DNA of 64,000 bases from Malus domestica (taxonomy: Eukaryota; Streptophyta; Magnoliopsida; Rosales; Rosaceae), in the NCBI RefSeq assembly GCF_042453785.1, contig NC_091673.1, positions 4,161,501 to 4,225,500 of the forward strand, written 5' to 3'. Below are positions 37,844 to 48,545 of this stretch, piece by piece. The notes beneath the pieces were generated by a model. The model did no database searches. It was not told where the DNA came from and saw nothing but the letters and a program-made list of their open reading frames with translations. Each line of letters opens with the position of its first letter. Within the stretch, counting starts at the first letter, position 1. The translations under genes and the position numbers were made by a program.

Positions 37844-38760
37844 TTATATCTCACTTTATCATGTTTTATTATCTCTAACACATTACTCCATCACATAAAC
37901 CGTTAGAATGCTTATGTGGCATAAACATATTATAATTTTTGTGATTAAAAAATTAAAACATATAATTCGAAATTATTAAAGAAAAAATTGTAAACACGAA
38001 ATTTTTTCTAATTATTGATCAACATTTATTTCACCGAAATTTCGATGTCTACAAAAATATTTTTGAAAAAAAAAACCGTGCGTGCACATGGAAATGGGTG
38101 TCGGGGTGAGATTGAGAGAGATGGAATAGGGAAATTAACCGGTAGGGGCAGGTGATGGAGGGGTACGGAGAGGAGGTGGTAGACTGGTAGTGGTGGTGGA
38201 GGGCGATGATGGCTGGTGATTTTTTGTTTATTTAGTTTTAACTCGCATTCTTTGTACTAGCCTCTCTGCACGCGCTCATGCACGTGCGGAAGGTTCTTTT
38301 ATGATTACGGCGTTCTATGCGCGACTTATACAATTTAAATATATTCATCTACGTGGATTTGAAAAGTGAATTAAACATCAAAAGAATTAATGTAACCTTA
38401 TAACTCTCTAGTTCCAGCAAATTGGCCAAATAAGATTTCAGCATCAATTAGACTATTCCAAACAATGTTTTCACCAAAATTTAATGATAAAAATACCACA
38501 ATAGAAGTTTAACATGAGAGAAAGAGTCCACCTCTACCTCTAAAATGATAATCCTATCATTTCCTTGCATACTTGATGTCTTTTAAGTCCACCTGCTAGA
38601 TGAAAAAAAAAAACATAAGACTGGTAACACAATTTGAATGAAAAGAGAGTTCTCAATCATGGAAAAATTCAGTTTCATGTGAAAAACATTTCAGGGCTTG
38701 ACAATGGAATATTGGAATTTGCATTTGATTCAAATAAGTAAACTGATAAAGCAAAAGGTA

Positions 38761-38838
38761 ACATAATCTATATCGATTGAATTATCCATCCAAAAAGACA
38801 TAATTTATATCGATTGAATTATCCATCCAAAAAGACAT
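38761..38838. repeat. Short tandem repeat, 37-39 bp twice
   Basis: The unit 'atatcgattgaattatcc' with 'atccaaaaagaca' occurs twice in a row. Confidence 0.85.
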
Positions 38839-38919
38839 TTGAACGAATAATATTTTTAAGGATCCAAACAATCATTAAACTAAACAATTAAAAAGTAAAA
38901 ACAGCAAAGCATTCATTGA

Positions 38920-38957
<38 letters not shown>

Positions 38958-40748
38958 ACGTATTTGGTTCTTTATACCTAAAAGAAAAACATTGGCTTTC
39001 TTGTATGCACTAAAGTATGTATAACTGTCGGAAATTACAATCTATAGAGACTCAATCTCAGACTCAATAGACATTTAAAGGAAAAGTAATGAGGAAAATA
39101 AGTAGTGGTTTTACCTATACTCCATGTGCGGACTCCAATTTCCTATCACAATTCAAAATTCAAGAGGCCTATAAATCAAACATATAGGAAACGACTAGCA
39201 GAAGAAAAAGAAAAACAACTGAAGTCAAAATAGCATCTAACAAATCATTTAGAACCATCACAGAAAACAATTTTTGCATATAAGTAATTTAACGGAATAC
39301 CATCAGGTCATGCATATATACAACGTACCCAATTAGGTAAGTAGCACATCAACAATTGATGATCAAAACATTAGTCAGCCTCAATTGCTTGAATCTAATT
39401 AACTCACAATAAACAGTCCATTTGATACACGGGCTGACTGTCAATTTTATAAAAGTATCGTTCTGTACAGCTCAAAAACAAAGTGATAGAATAGGCAAAA
39501 ACTATCTCATGGACAAATGCAACATTTAATATAAAATTAAGAAATCGTGAGCCACATCCTTCCCTTATCTCAACCATTAGTCTGTCTAAACCCGAAATTT
39601 GTAGAAAATGTATCAAAATAACATGACTGTACTCTACCTTTACGACCAATTGTAACAATCAAAACATGGTCCTGCAAGCATCCACAATAATCAGCACAAC
39701 GCCAAAAAAAAAAAAAACTAAAATACCAGAAGCAGTATTTAACATAAATACCAAATTCTGGCAGAAACGGATAGAAACGTACATATTTGGAATAAAAATG
39801 GAATGTTTGAGTATTTAAATCTTACCCTTAACACTTTTAAAATGCAGTGGTCTAGATGCCAAGAAAAGCTGCAAAACAGAAATCCAGGCACAAAAACTTT
39901 CACAATCTTTATAATAATTAATCAACAAACAATGACACATTTGGGTGAGAAATAGAACACGTTGAAACAAACAATCAACAAATTTATATTTTGATTTCAG
40001 ACCAAACCAAATTCATACTGGGAAGGAATCAATTAATTAAGCGTGCAAGTTAGCTTGCAATAATATCCGGATAGTGTATAACTCTTTTTATTGTAATAAC
40101 GTTGCTGCTAAATGCAATCCTTTTTAGTCCCGACATCGAAAAAGAGTCGAGAGATGGATTCGTTTAAGCACTTGGTTCGAGTTTGTACAACAGGGGAACA
40201 ATAGGTATAGTTGCAAGCTTCATTTTTCTTTTTCTATTTTATTGAAGCTTTTGGTTTTTGCGACGTTCTCCTAAAAGATTGTATAATCCTAAACTCAAAA
40301 ATGGTTATCGTTTCCCATAACCTCTTCCCTTTCAAGATAAAAAGAAATAGTAATAACCTTAATAATTAGAGTATGCATGTGTAGATGATTTGGATAGTTT
40401 GATGAACGTTTAAAGTTTACTCAGTTTCGGGCGAGTTTTATAGTTTTCCCACTGACCAGTTAACTTTGAGGATATTTTCCGGCCATCTCCGTCAACCATT
40501 GGGCTTCCAAATAGGTATAATATTGTTCTATACTTTCCTATCTTCATTTTGATATATTATGGGTCGAATTTGGTTAAGAAATAATTGAGTTACGAAGTTT
40601 TGAAAATTGCCCAAACTTCCGGCCAAGAGCTCCGGGACACTTAACTGAGTTTTTAATGGAATGACCAAAATGATGGATGGTGGACATCCTCATGGACCAA
40701 AGTGATGTGTTATGCAAATCTCATGGACTATTTTGGCTATTTAGCCGA
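38839..40748. other. AT-rich spacer, no gene seen
   Basis: Contains an (AT)n run at 38923-38951 and an A run at 39705-39717; no convincing frame. Confidence 0.35.
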
Positions 40749-41690
40749 TTTTAAAATAAGCATTTGTACTGTTAGTGGGATTTTAAGGGTCTGTTTGGTA
40801 TTTGATTTGGATCCAATGTTTTTCACTCTAAAACAAGTTTTGAGTCACAAATTTAAAATCTTTGTTTGGTAGTGGATTTGAATACAATTCTCAAAACCAT
40901 AACTCAAAAATATCTGAAAACAAGGGTTATTGGTTGAAAACACAAAAAGTGTGATTTTAGACTTTTTATTTTATGGATTATCACTCATGTCTCTCTCTCT
41001 CTCTCTCTCTCCCCCTCTCCCCCCCCCCCCCTCTCCCATTTGATGTACTCCCTTCCTTCTTACCTCTTCAATCCTCTTTTCTCTATTGCCTTTCCAATCC
41101 CTTCCCACTTATATCCACCATAGCCACCACCTCTATCATTCTCCCTCCGGCCAAGACAAATCGATCTCTCCCGCCTCTTCAATCCTCTCTTCTTTGTTGC
41201 CTCTTCAATCTTATCTCTTCTCACTTGCATCCACCATAGCCATCACCATATCACCATAGCCACCACATCTTCCCTATGGTTGTTGGATCTCAGGTTTGAG
41301 ACTGCCAACATGATTAGCCTTTGTCAACTCGAGTTTGGAGTAAGGAGTTGGTAAATAGCCAAAAGAGTCGCCGCTAGGAAAGTGAGGGATGCAATGGTCG
41401 GGAAATTGGTCTTTCGCCACTGGGGATGGGAGGGATGGGGTGGTCAGGTAATTGATTGGGCTGGGCTTTTGACTTTTTCTGTTTGGATTAGTTTTGAGAA
41501 ATTTCATACCAAACAAGGTTTTGAATTTAAAACTGTTAAATCAAAACATGTGTTTTTAGAAAAAATTAAAATTTTGAGTTTCGTTCTCAAGTTAGATATC
41601 AAACAGACCCTAAATAATTTCTCTGTATTTTTTAAGACCATTGACATTAAACAGGAATTGGGAGACCAAATACTGACCTATAAAGCAGTC
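40749..41690 (+). pseudogene. Truncated copy of intron 1 / exon 2 start of the 42731-43989 gene, split by a MITE
   Basis: 40749-40786 matches intron 1 of the 241 aa gene ('aaaataagcatttgta', GTTAGTGGGATTTTA) and 41611-41690 continues it (AATAATTTCTCTGTATTTT, then GACCATTGACATTAAACAGG). The exon homology stops near 'gacctataaagcagt'. The two halves are separated by the Harbinger-like MITE at 40787-41610. Confidence 0.75.
40787..41610. mobile_element. PIF/Harbinger (Tourist-like) MITE, 824 bp
   Basis: Terminal inverted repeats GGGTCTGTTTGGTATTTGAT and, inverted, GGGTCTGTTTGATATCTAAC. It is flanked by TAA on both sides (40784-40786 and 41611-41613), the 3 bp duplication typical of Harbinger elements. 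The related empty site GGATTTTAAATAATTTCT is present at 42950-42967. The interior has a CT microsatellite and a C run (40988-41031). Confidence 0.85.
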
Positions 41691-42180
41691 CTACAATTTT
41701 GGTGTCTGATTTCTGGGTTTTGGTTCGCTTTTTCTGATAAAGATTTGATCTTTGATCTAATGGGTTTTCAAATGCACAATTTTCCAAACTCTGGGAACTC
41801 GAAGAAGATCGCCATTCTTTCCACATCACTCCCTTTAAGTTCCTTCTGAGTTTAAGATTTTGAAGTTCGAGTCGAGCACTGAGCAGTTCCGCCATTGTTA
41901 AAAAGACTTCGATCGCCATTCTTTCCACATCGCACTCCCTCCAGGATCGAGCACCAACTCCGAGCAGTTCCGCCACAGGGATCGAGCACCGACTCCGAGC
42001 AGTTCCGCCACGGTTACGAAGAACTTGCGATCGCCATTCTTTCCGCATTACTCCCTGCAAGAATAAGATTTTGAAATTCGAGTTGAGCATCAAGTAGCGG
42101 CGCCATTGTTAAGAAGATCGCCATTCTTTCCACATCACTCCCGCTGCTGATTTCTTCTCGGCAATTTTCTGTTCTTCAAG
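41691..42180 (+). repeat. Direct upstream copy of the gene's exon-1 region (outer left arm)
   Basis: Contains 'acaattttggtgtctgattt', the run to ATGGGTTTTCAAATGCACAA, and 'ccaaactctgggaactcgaa', as before and in the real exon 1 at 42655-42780. It then continues through repeated blocks CGAGCAGTTCCGCCA (three times) and ATCGCCATTCTTTCC (four times). The whole stretch is matched in inverted orientation at 43783-44090 and 44590-44905. Confidence 0.85.
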
Positions 42181-42660
42181 GTATTTTTCCTTCTTTGCTC
42201 TTGATTTTTTGAATTGGGGATTTTTACAATTCTGTTGTGCCTAATTTATGGGGTTTTGCTGTTCTTCGTTCTTGATTTTATGAATTGGGGATTTTTACAA
42301 TTCTAGTGTGGTGTCTAATGGTTTTCTGTTCGTTTTTTTCTTCTTCGCTCTTGATTTTTTGAATTGGGGATTTTTACAATTATGTTGCTGTTCTTCGTTC
42401 TTGATTTTATGAATTGGGGATTTTTACAATTCTGTTGTGGTGTCTAATGGTTTTCTGTTCGTTTTTTTTCTTCTTCGCTCTTGATTTTTTGAATTGGGGA
42501 TTTTTACAATTTTGTTGTGCCTAATTTATGGGGTTTTGCTGTTCTTCGTTCTTGATTTTATGAATTGTGGATTTTTACAATTCTGTTGTGGTGTCTAATG
42601 GTTTTGTTCGTTTTTTTCTTCTTTGCTCTTGGTTTTTCGAATTGGGGATTTACAATTTTG
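42181..42660 (+). repeat. Minisatellite 5' of the gene
   Basis: Alternating units of about 70-80 bp built on 'gaattggggatttttacaat' and 'cttgattttatgaatt', giving a composite period of roughly 150 bp. The same array occurs inverted at 44085-44560 and 44890-45355. It would form the promoter or leader of the 42731 gene. Confidence 0.85.
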
Positions 42661-42730
42661 GTGTCTGATTTCTGGGTTTTAGTTCGCTTTTTCTAATAAA
42701 GATTTGATCTTTGATCTAATGGGTTTTCAG

Positions 42731-43989
42731 ATGCACAATTTTCCAAACTCTAGGACCCCGAAGAAGACAACTGTGTCTAGAAAAGTACATTTTCTCGGGA
42801 GAGGCAAAGGCTCGAACAAACCAAAAGATGGTGCAACTCTAGAGGAGGGAGAGTTTGATCTCTACCGAACCAGGTAAATTTCCTACATTTTTTAAAATAA
42901 GCATTGATATTGTCAGTGGGATTTTAAATAAGCATTTGTATTGTTAGTTGGATTTTAAATAATTTCTTTGTATTTTTATAGGACCATTGACATTAAACAG
43001 GAATTGGGAGGCGAAATACCGATCTATAAAGTAGGAAGACAACCGGTTTTAGGGTCAACGTATCCTTCATATTACCGAATTGGGTCATTTCACCGGAGGG
43101 TCCCCAGGGATATATCAGACATCGAATACGAGATCAAATTGGCACTTTTTAAAAGCAACGCAAAAGAAGGAATCTTCCAAGTGAGGTTTCGTTGCTGGCA
43201 AGATTTTGGGGCCCGTCGCAGGAGTGTTTTAGTCTGGCCTAGAGATAAAGTGCTCAGGGAACTTCTTCCAATGCTTGAGTCTGTTACAATCGAGCAGCTA
43301 AGGTAACCCTTAATTTAAAGGAAAACTAATGAAAATAACCTGAAAACTTTGAGTTTTAATAATAAGGACAAAATAAAGGGTAAAGTGAATAGTATCATGA
43401 TTGACTTTTTAGTGTAAAAATGTGGTTTTTCATTAAAGTGAACAGTACCGGATGCTTTTCGTTAAAGCTCCCTTAATTTAAGGGTCATTTTTGTTCTGAT
43501 TGCTTATTAACCTAATTGTTAGATTAAAATCTTGTTTGTTTAAATATTTTGATCGAGGTTTCTAGCATCATTTAAGATATTTAACTCATTATTTTATGCA
43601 TTTAATATCCCTCAAATTATGAAATTTAACCAAATTCAAATAATATTTTTAAAATATAGAATTGTGTAGTTAATCTGTTGAATTTTTTTTTTTTTTTTTT
43701 GAAGCAAAATCTGTTGAATTAAAACAGGGGTGATGTGCTTCCAGAAGCATGCTGGTTTGAAGATGGTTCCCATCTTCAAAGCGGCCGCAGGTTCTTCGTA
43801 ACCATAGCGGAACTGCTCGGAGTCGGTGCTCAATCCTGGAGGGAGTGCGATGTGGAAAGAATGGCAATCAGAGTCTTTTTAACAATGGCGGAACTGCTCG
43901 GTGCTCGACTCGAACTTCAAAATCTTAAACTTAGAGGGAACTTAGAGGGAGTGATGTGGAAAGAATGGCGATCTTCTTCGAGTTCCTAG
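42731..43989 (+). CDS. Unrecognised three-exon gene, 241 aa, inside an inverted repeat
   Basis: Predicted exons are 42731-42873, 42982-43302 and 43728-43989. Borders are AG|GTAAAT, TATAG|G, AG|GTAACC and AACAG|G; both junctions split an Arg codon in phase 2 and the frame stays open through all three, ending at TAG. The N-terminus is basic (TPKKTTVSRKVHFLGRGKG), followed by an acidic EEGEFDLY. The middle (about residues 49-155) looks like a folded domain rich in Arg, Trp and Phe (QVRFRCWQDFGARRRS, VLVWPRDKVLRELLP). Exon 3 continues with ACWFEDGSHLQSG, then enters the inverted repeat and encodes two related segments (AELLGVGAQSW and AELLGARLELQ). From about 43790 it is the antisense of copied exon-1/leader DNA. 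Intron 2 holds a Mutator-like MITE. I know no family for it. Alternatives are a captured gene fragment or a pseudogene with chance splice sites. Confidence 0.5.
43319..43472 (-). mobile_element. Mutator-like MITE, copy 4, with 9 bp target duplication
   Basis: Reverse-oriented copy (AGGAAAACTAATGAAAATAA ... CGTTAAAGCTCCC) flanked by TTAATTTAA at 43310-43318 and 43473-43481. It sits in intron 2 of the 241 aa gene, eight bases after the splice donor. Confidence 0.88.
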
Positions 43990-45370
43990 AGTTTGGAAAA
44001 TTGTGCATCTGAAAACCCATTAGATCAAAGATAAAATCTTTATCAGAAAAAGCGAACCAAAACCCAGAAATCAGACACCAAAATTGTAAATCCCCAATTC
44101 GTAAAATCAAGAGCGAAGAAGAAAAAAACGAACAGAAAACCATTAGACACCACAACAGCATTGTAAAAATCCCCAATTCATAAAATCAAGAACGAAGAAC
44201 AGCAAAACCCAGAAATTAGGCACAAAAGAATTGTAAAAATCCCTAATTCGTAAAATCAAGAGCGAAGAAGAAAAAAACAAACAGAAAACCATTAGACACC
44301 ACAACAGAATTGTAAAAATTCCCAATTCATAAAATCAAGAACGAAGAACAGCAAAACCCCAAAAATTAGGCACAACAGAATTGTAAAAATCCCCAATTCA
44401 TAAAATCAAGAGCGAAGAAGAAAAAAACGAACAGAAAACCATTAGACACCACAACCGAATTGTAAAAATCCCCAATTCATAAAATCAAGAACGAAGAACA
44501 GCAAAACCCCAGAAATTAGGCACAACAGAATTGTAAAAATCCCCAATTCATAAATCTTATTCTTGCAGGGAGTAATGCGGAAAGAATGGCGATCGCAGGT
44601 TCTTTGTAACCGTGGCAGAACTGCTCGGAGTCGGTGCTCGATCCTGGAGGGAGTGAGATGTGGAAAGAATGGCGATCAGAGTCTTTTTAACAATGGTAGA
44701 ACTGCTCGGTGCTCGACTCGAACTTCAAAATCTTAAACTTAGAGGGAGCTTAGAGGGAGTGATGTGGAAAGAATGGCAATCTTCTTCGAGTTCCCAGAGT
44801 TTGGAAAATTGTGCATCTGAAAACCCATTAGATCAAAGATCAAATCTTTATCAGAAAAAGAGAACCAAAACCCAGAAATCAGACGCCAAAATTGTAAATC
44901 CCCAATTCGTAAAATCAAGAGCGAAGAAGAAAAAAACGAACAGAAATCCATTAGACACCACAACAGCATTGTAAAAATCCCCAATTCATAAAATCAAGAA
45001 CGAAGAACAGCAAAACCCAGAAATTAGGCACAACAGAATTGTAAAAATCCCCAATTCGTAAAATCAAGAGCGAAGAAGAAAAAAACGAACAGAAAACCAT
45101 TAGACACCACAACAGAATTGTAAAAATCCCCAATTCATAAAATCAAGAACGAAGAATAGCAAAACCCCAGAAATTAGGCACAACAGAATTGTAAAAATCC
45201 CCAATTCATAAAATCAAGAGCGAAGAAGAAATAAACGAACAGAAAACCATTAGACACCACAACAAAATTGTAAAAATCCCCAATTCATACAATCAAGAAC
45301 GAAGAACAGCAAAACCCCAGAAATTAGGCACAACATAATTGTAAAAATCCCCAATACAACAGCGTAGTCG
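43783..45370 (-). repeat. Right arm: two tandem inverted copies of the gene's 5' region
   Basis: Two units with an offset of 808 bp (GGTTCTTCGTAACC at 43790 and GGTTCTTTGTAACC at 44598). Each is the inverted form of the minisatellite plus leader plus exon-1 start (antisense ATGCACAATTTT near 43995-44015 and 44805-44820). The second unit ends near 45360 in a 23 bp direct repeat with AACAGCGTAGTCG. Confidence 0.87.
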
Positions 45371-45559
45371 AATCCAATACAACAGCGTAGTCGAATCCAA
45401 TGATGTTTGAAAAACTGTGAAATATCTTTGTTGTGAACTTTTTTTTTTTTCAAATATAAACAAGTTTTTATTATTTTTCTTCTGTCTAAATTATTATTTT
45501 TTCTTGTTTTTATCACTTGCTGGATTATTGTGTTTAACAAAACCAAATAAAATCAAGAA

Positions 45560-46385
45560 ATGGACGCGTACTGTTACAGTTGCCATACGAAAGTGTATAA
45601 CGGCGGCCACCTAGCTTCCTCCTTCAGCTTCCCGCGGTCTTCGGCGGCGCCTGCAACTTTCGGCCGCGTATACTTCGACGCTCCGAAACCCCGCCGTTTC
45701 CAAGTCTTAGCTCTCTCCGTTAAGCGCAGCCCCAAGCCTCAAATACTCCGCTCCCTCGCTTCACCACGATCCTCTCTCTCTGTGTTGAAATGTAAATTAA
45801 ACAAAACTTTGGGATGAGATGCCTTACGTTGAAGTTGATCCGTCGCAATCGGGAGCTGACAGCTGGAAATTGGAACCAGTTGTTGATCTTCTGAAACAAG
45901 TAGCTGTTGGTGTTGTTCCTACTGATACTGTGTAAGTCTGTAAATTTATCGCACAAGTTTGAATGCCCGCGGTTTAAATTAGATTAGAATATCGCTCGAA
46001 TGGAAAGAAAAATTTGTAACTTATAACAGTAATTGCATTGTAGGAATGCATTAGTTTGTGGTTTGAGAAACAACTCGGCAATTGAACGTCTTCGCCGGTA
46101 AAACCTTCTCATTTTTTAGTTCCGTTGTTCGAATTCGTTCAAAAGTTTCAATTTGTTTTTTAAAAATGCAGTCTTTGTTTCGTTGCAGAATCAAGAACAT
46201 CGACCCTCTAAAGCCCTTGGCATCTTATGCCACTCCTTCCACGACATTGATACATATACGACAGGGTTTCCCCGCGGTGATGGCCAAGGTCACGCAAATT
46301 TTTTCCGATATGTTAAGCAATGCATACCCGGCCCTTGTACTTTCATCTTAACTGCAACCAAACAACTACCTAAAAATTGTATAAG
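45560..46385 (+). pseudogene. Broken Sua5/YrdC-family (threonylcarbamoyl-AMP synthase-like) gene
   Basis: Exons can be traced at 45560-45931, 46044-46097 and 46189-46385 with GT-AG introns, so this is a genomic copy and not a retrocopy. Readable homology includes MPYVEVDPSQSGADSW, VVPTDTV, LRNNSAIERLRR, IKNIDPLKPL, ILCHSFHDIDTYTTGFPRGD and CIPGPCTFILTATKQLP, typical of plant YrdC-domain proteins with a chloroplast-type Ser/Arg-rich leader. It is broken: a frame change before MPYVEVD (TGA at 45815-45817), a second between DPLKPL and ILCHSF (near 46219), and Asn where a Tyr normally follows the PTDTV motif. The copy stops at an intron donor (46386) and the C-terminal half is missing. Intact members make TC-AMP for tRNA t6A37. 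Confidence 0.85.
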
Positions 46386-47000
46386 GTATGGGATGGCAGA
46401 TGCTGTTAAGATCTTGCTCTACGTCTTCCTTGTTTACACAGAGAGAATACTAACAACCTTCGTATATTTCATAACATCTTCCTTCTGATACAAGCTGGCT
46501 ACTTGTAGTCGGTTCTCTACTAACCTTCTAACTAACCAACTTCTTACAACAATTATCAATCAAAAGAAGATCTTCCACACACTATGATTTTAGGGTATTT
46601 ATTCGGCACCTAACAAACACTGCAAAACATCATGTTTGAGAAAATGAAAAAAATCATAGTAAAAATTCATACTTTCTATATGGTTCCTTTCAATTTAAAT
46701 AAAAGTTAAAAACTTTAATCTGTGTAACTTCCAATTTATTTCCCGATTTACGAAATTCACGAACTTCTTCAAATTTTCATCTGGGTAACATGCAATTCAA
46801 ATAAAAATTAAAACTCTCCATCTGGGTTCCTTAATGAATATTTATTACTAAAAATGGTAGCACACATTGTTAAAGTTGATCATGGTGGAAAATATTAAGA
46901 TTGCGAAAAGGAAGAGAAAACAATTCTAAAAGAACAAACCGTGAGAAGGGATTGCATTGAATGGAAACCAAAAAGATGAACAAACGAAAAAAATGAAAAA
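46386..47000. other. Spacer after the pseudogene
   Basis: The first part is probably retained intron sequence of the YrdC-family gene. No frame of interest. Confidence 0.35.
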
Positions 47001-47178
47001 TAATAATTGAAATGGAAAATTAGAATCATATGATAAGAAAAAAAGTTATCGGGTTTTGGTTATTACAATCATAAACTGTGCAACCTTAGTGAAGATTGCA
47101 CAGTTTATGATTGTAATAACCAAAACCCGATAACTTTTTTTCTTATCATATGATTCTAATTTTCCTTTTCAATTATTA
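47001..47178. repeat. Near-perfect hairpin: 83 bp arms, 12 bp loop
   Basis: Arms 47001-47083 and 47096-47178 are reverse complements with one mismatch seen (near 47013); the loop is CCTTAGTGAAGA. CTGTGCAACCTTAGTG, which spans the left arm end and loop, recurs just outside the right arm at 47184-47199. Confidence 0.92.
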
Positions 47179-48124
47179 GTTCAACTGTGCAACCTTAGTG
47201 GTTTGCAATTGGCATGCGCCACCAAAATTAACGACATTAAAGATGTTTTTCAAAAAGTATAAGACTGTCAAGTATACAAAACTTGCATAAGGTTCTCTAT
47301 TTGTTTTGACATTGTTTCAAGTTTTAATTAGAGCGAAAGTCAAAGAGAGAGAGAGAGATATGTTTATCCTTATAAGGTTACATAGAAATATTAATACTGT
47401 ATTGAAGGTATTAATACGATTGTAAATGCTATAGTTCCATATAGGGAAAGGCAGGAGAAAGAGTGGAAGAGGACATACTGAAATGTTATGTTCGTAGGCT
47501 GAGATGAGTGGCAGTGTACTGTAATATATATGTATACGTAAGTTGCAAGTGTTAAAAAATTAATCAGTTTGAAATCAAATATAAACCAAAGTGAATGTAA
47601 ACTAACTAAAGAAAATATTAGGCCGGTAAACAGACAATCAATTGAAGAGAAAGAGGGAAAAATGATATGACTTCAATTTTTCTTGCGCATTCAGAGTAAT
47701 TCCATTTGAAAAAGTAACATACCAAATCTGTATTCATACTTTATTCATAGGTATGTATAATTTCGGTTCTCAATTAGTTACACAGATACCACCTAAGTTG
47801 TTTTTGTGAACAGAAATTAAGATTAAATTATCAAGAAAAGAAAACACAGGTTTTTCATGGTGTAACTAACCGTACCAGTTTGTATTTAACAGAGGTTTTT
47901 TAGAGATCCAAAAGTATAAAAAATTGAGAAACAAATTAAAAGCTGGGATTGATGAACATTGTATACTAAAAATGGAAAACACATGTAGCCCTTTCAGACT
48001 TGTGTTAATTTGGGTGGAGGGGACTAAAATAGAGTCCAATTGTAAACACTTTGTGATACAGTCCTCTTAGGGCTGTAGAGAATTGGAAAGGTAGAGCAAA
48101 ATGCAAGGCCTTCCTAATAATAAA
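47179..48124. other. AT-rich spacer, no gene seen
   Basis: Contains a short GA repeat (47346-47358); nothing else stands out. Confidence 0.35.
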
Positions 48125-48156
48125 CTAGCCTCTCCGCACGCACTAACGTGCGTGCG

Positions 48157-48545
48157 AGAGGCATTTTTGCATCACGGGCGCTACGCGCCCCTAAAGATGT
48201 ATTGTGTTAGTTTTTTTCCATTGTAATTGTCAAGATATACTTTAAATGTATTGTGCAAAGATGAACTTTTTTTTTTACCATACACGTCCTAAAAAGTTAT
48301 CATGGTTATCATTTTACTTTACGTAAAGTAATGATTTAAATGTTATTCATGCTCATGCGAGAGACATTTTTTCATCACATGAGCTACGTGCCTCTAAGAA
48401 TGTATTGCTTTAGTTGTTTTCTTATTTGCCCATCCAAAATTTTAAACTTTGAAATACTAACACTCATATTCTTTACCATGTAAATCCTAAAAAGTTGTCA
48501 TGTTTTTCGTTTTCACTTTGGTAAGAGAGAGGCTTTTACCTGTTA
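48157..48545. repeat. Diverged tandem duplication of the Helitron 3' subterminal region
   Basis: 'gcgagaggcatttttgcatc' (48157) and 'gcgagagacattttttcatc' (48357) start two units of about 197 bp, with matching blocks GATGTATTG/AATGTATTG and 'cctaaaaagtt.tcatg'. Confidence 0.7.

Noticed and set aside
43931..45133. Repeated minus frames with MGIFT.LLWCLM
   Set aside because: They are translations of the minisatellite; the same peptide recurs only because the DNA is repeated.
48128..48165. GC-rich palindrome considered as an intrinsic terminator
   Set aside because: It sits next to CTAG with an A/T target and matches the other element ends, so a Helitron 3' hairpin explains it better.
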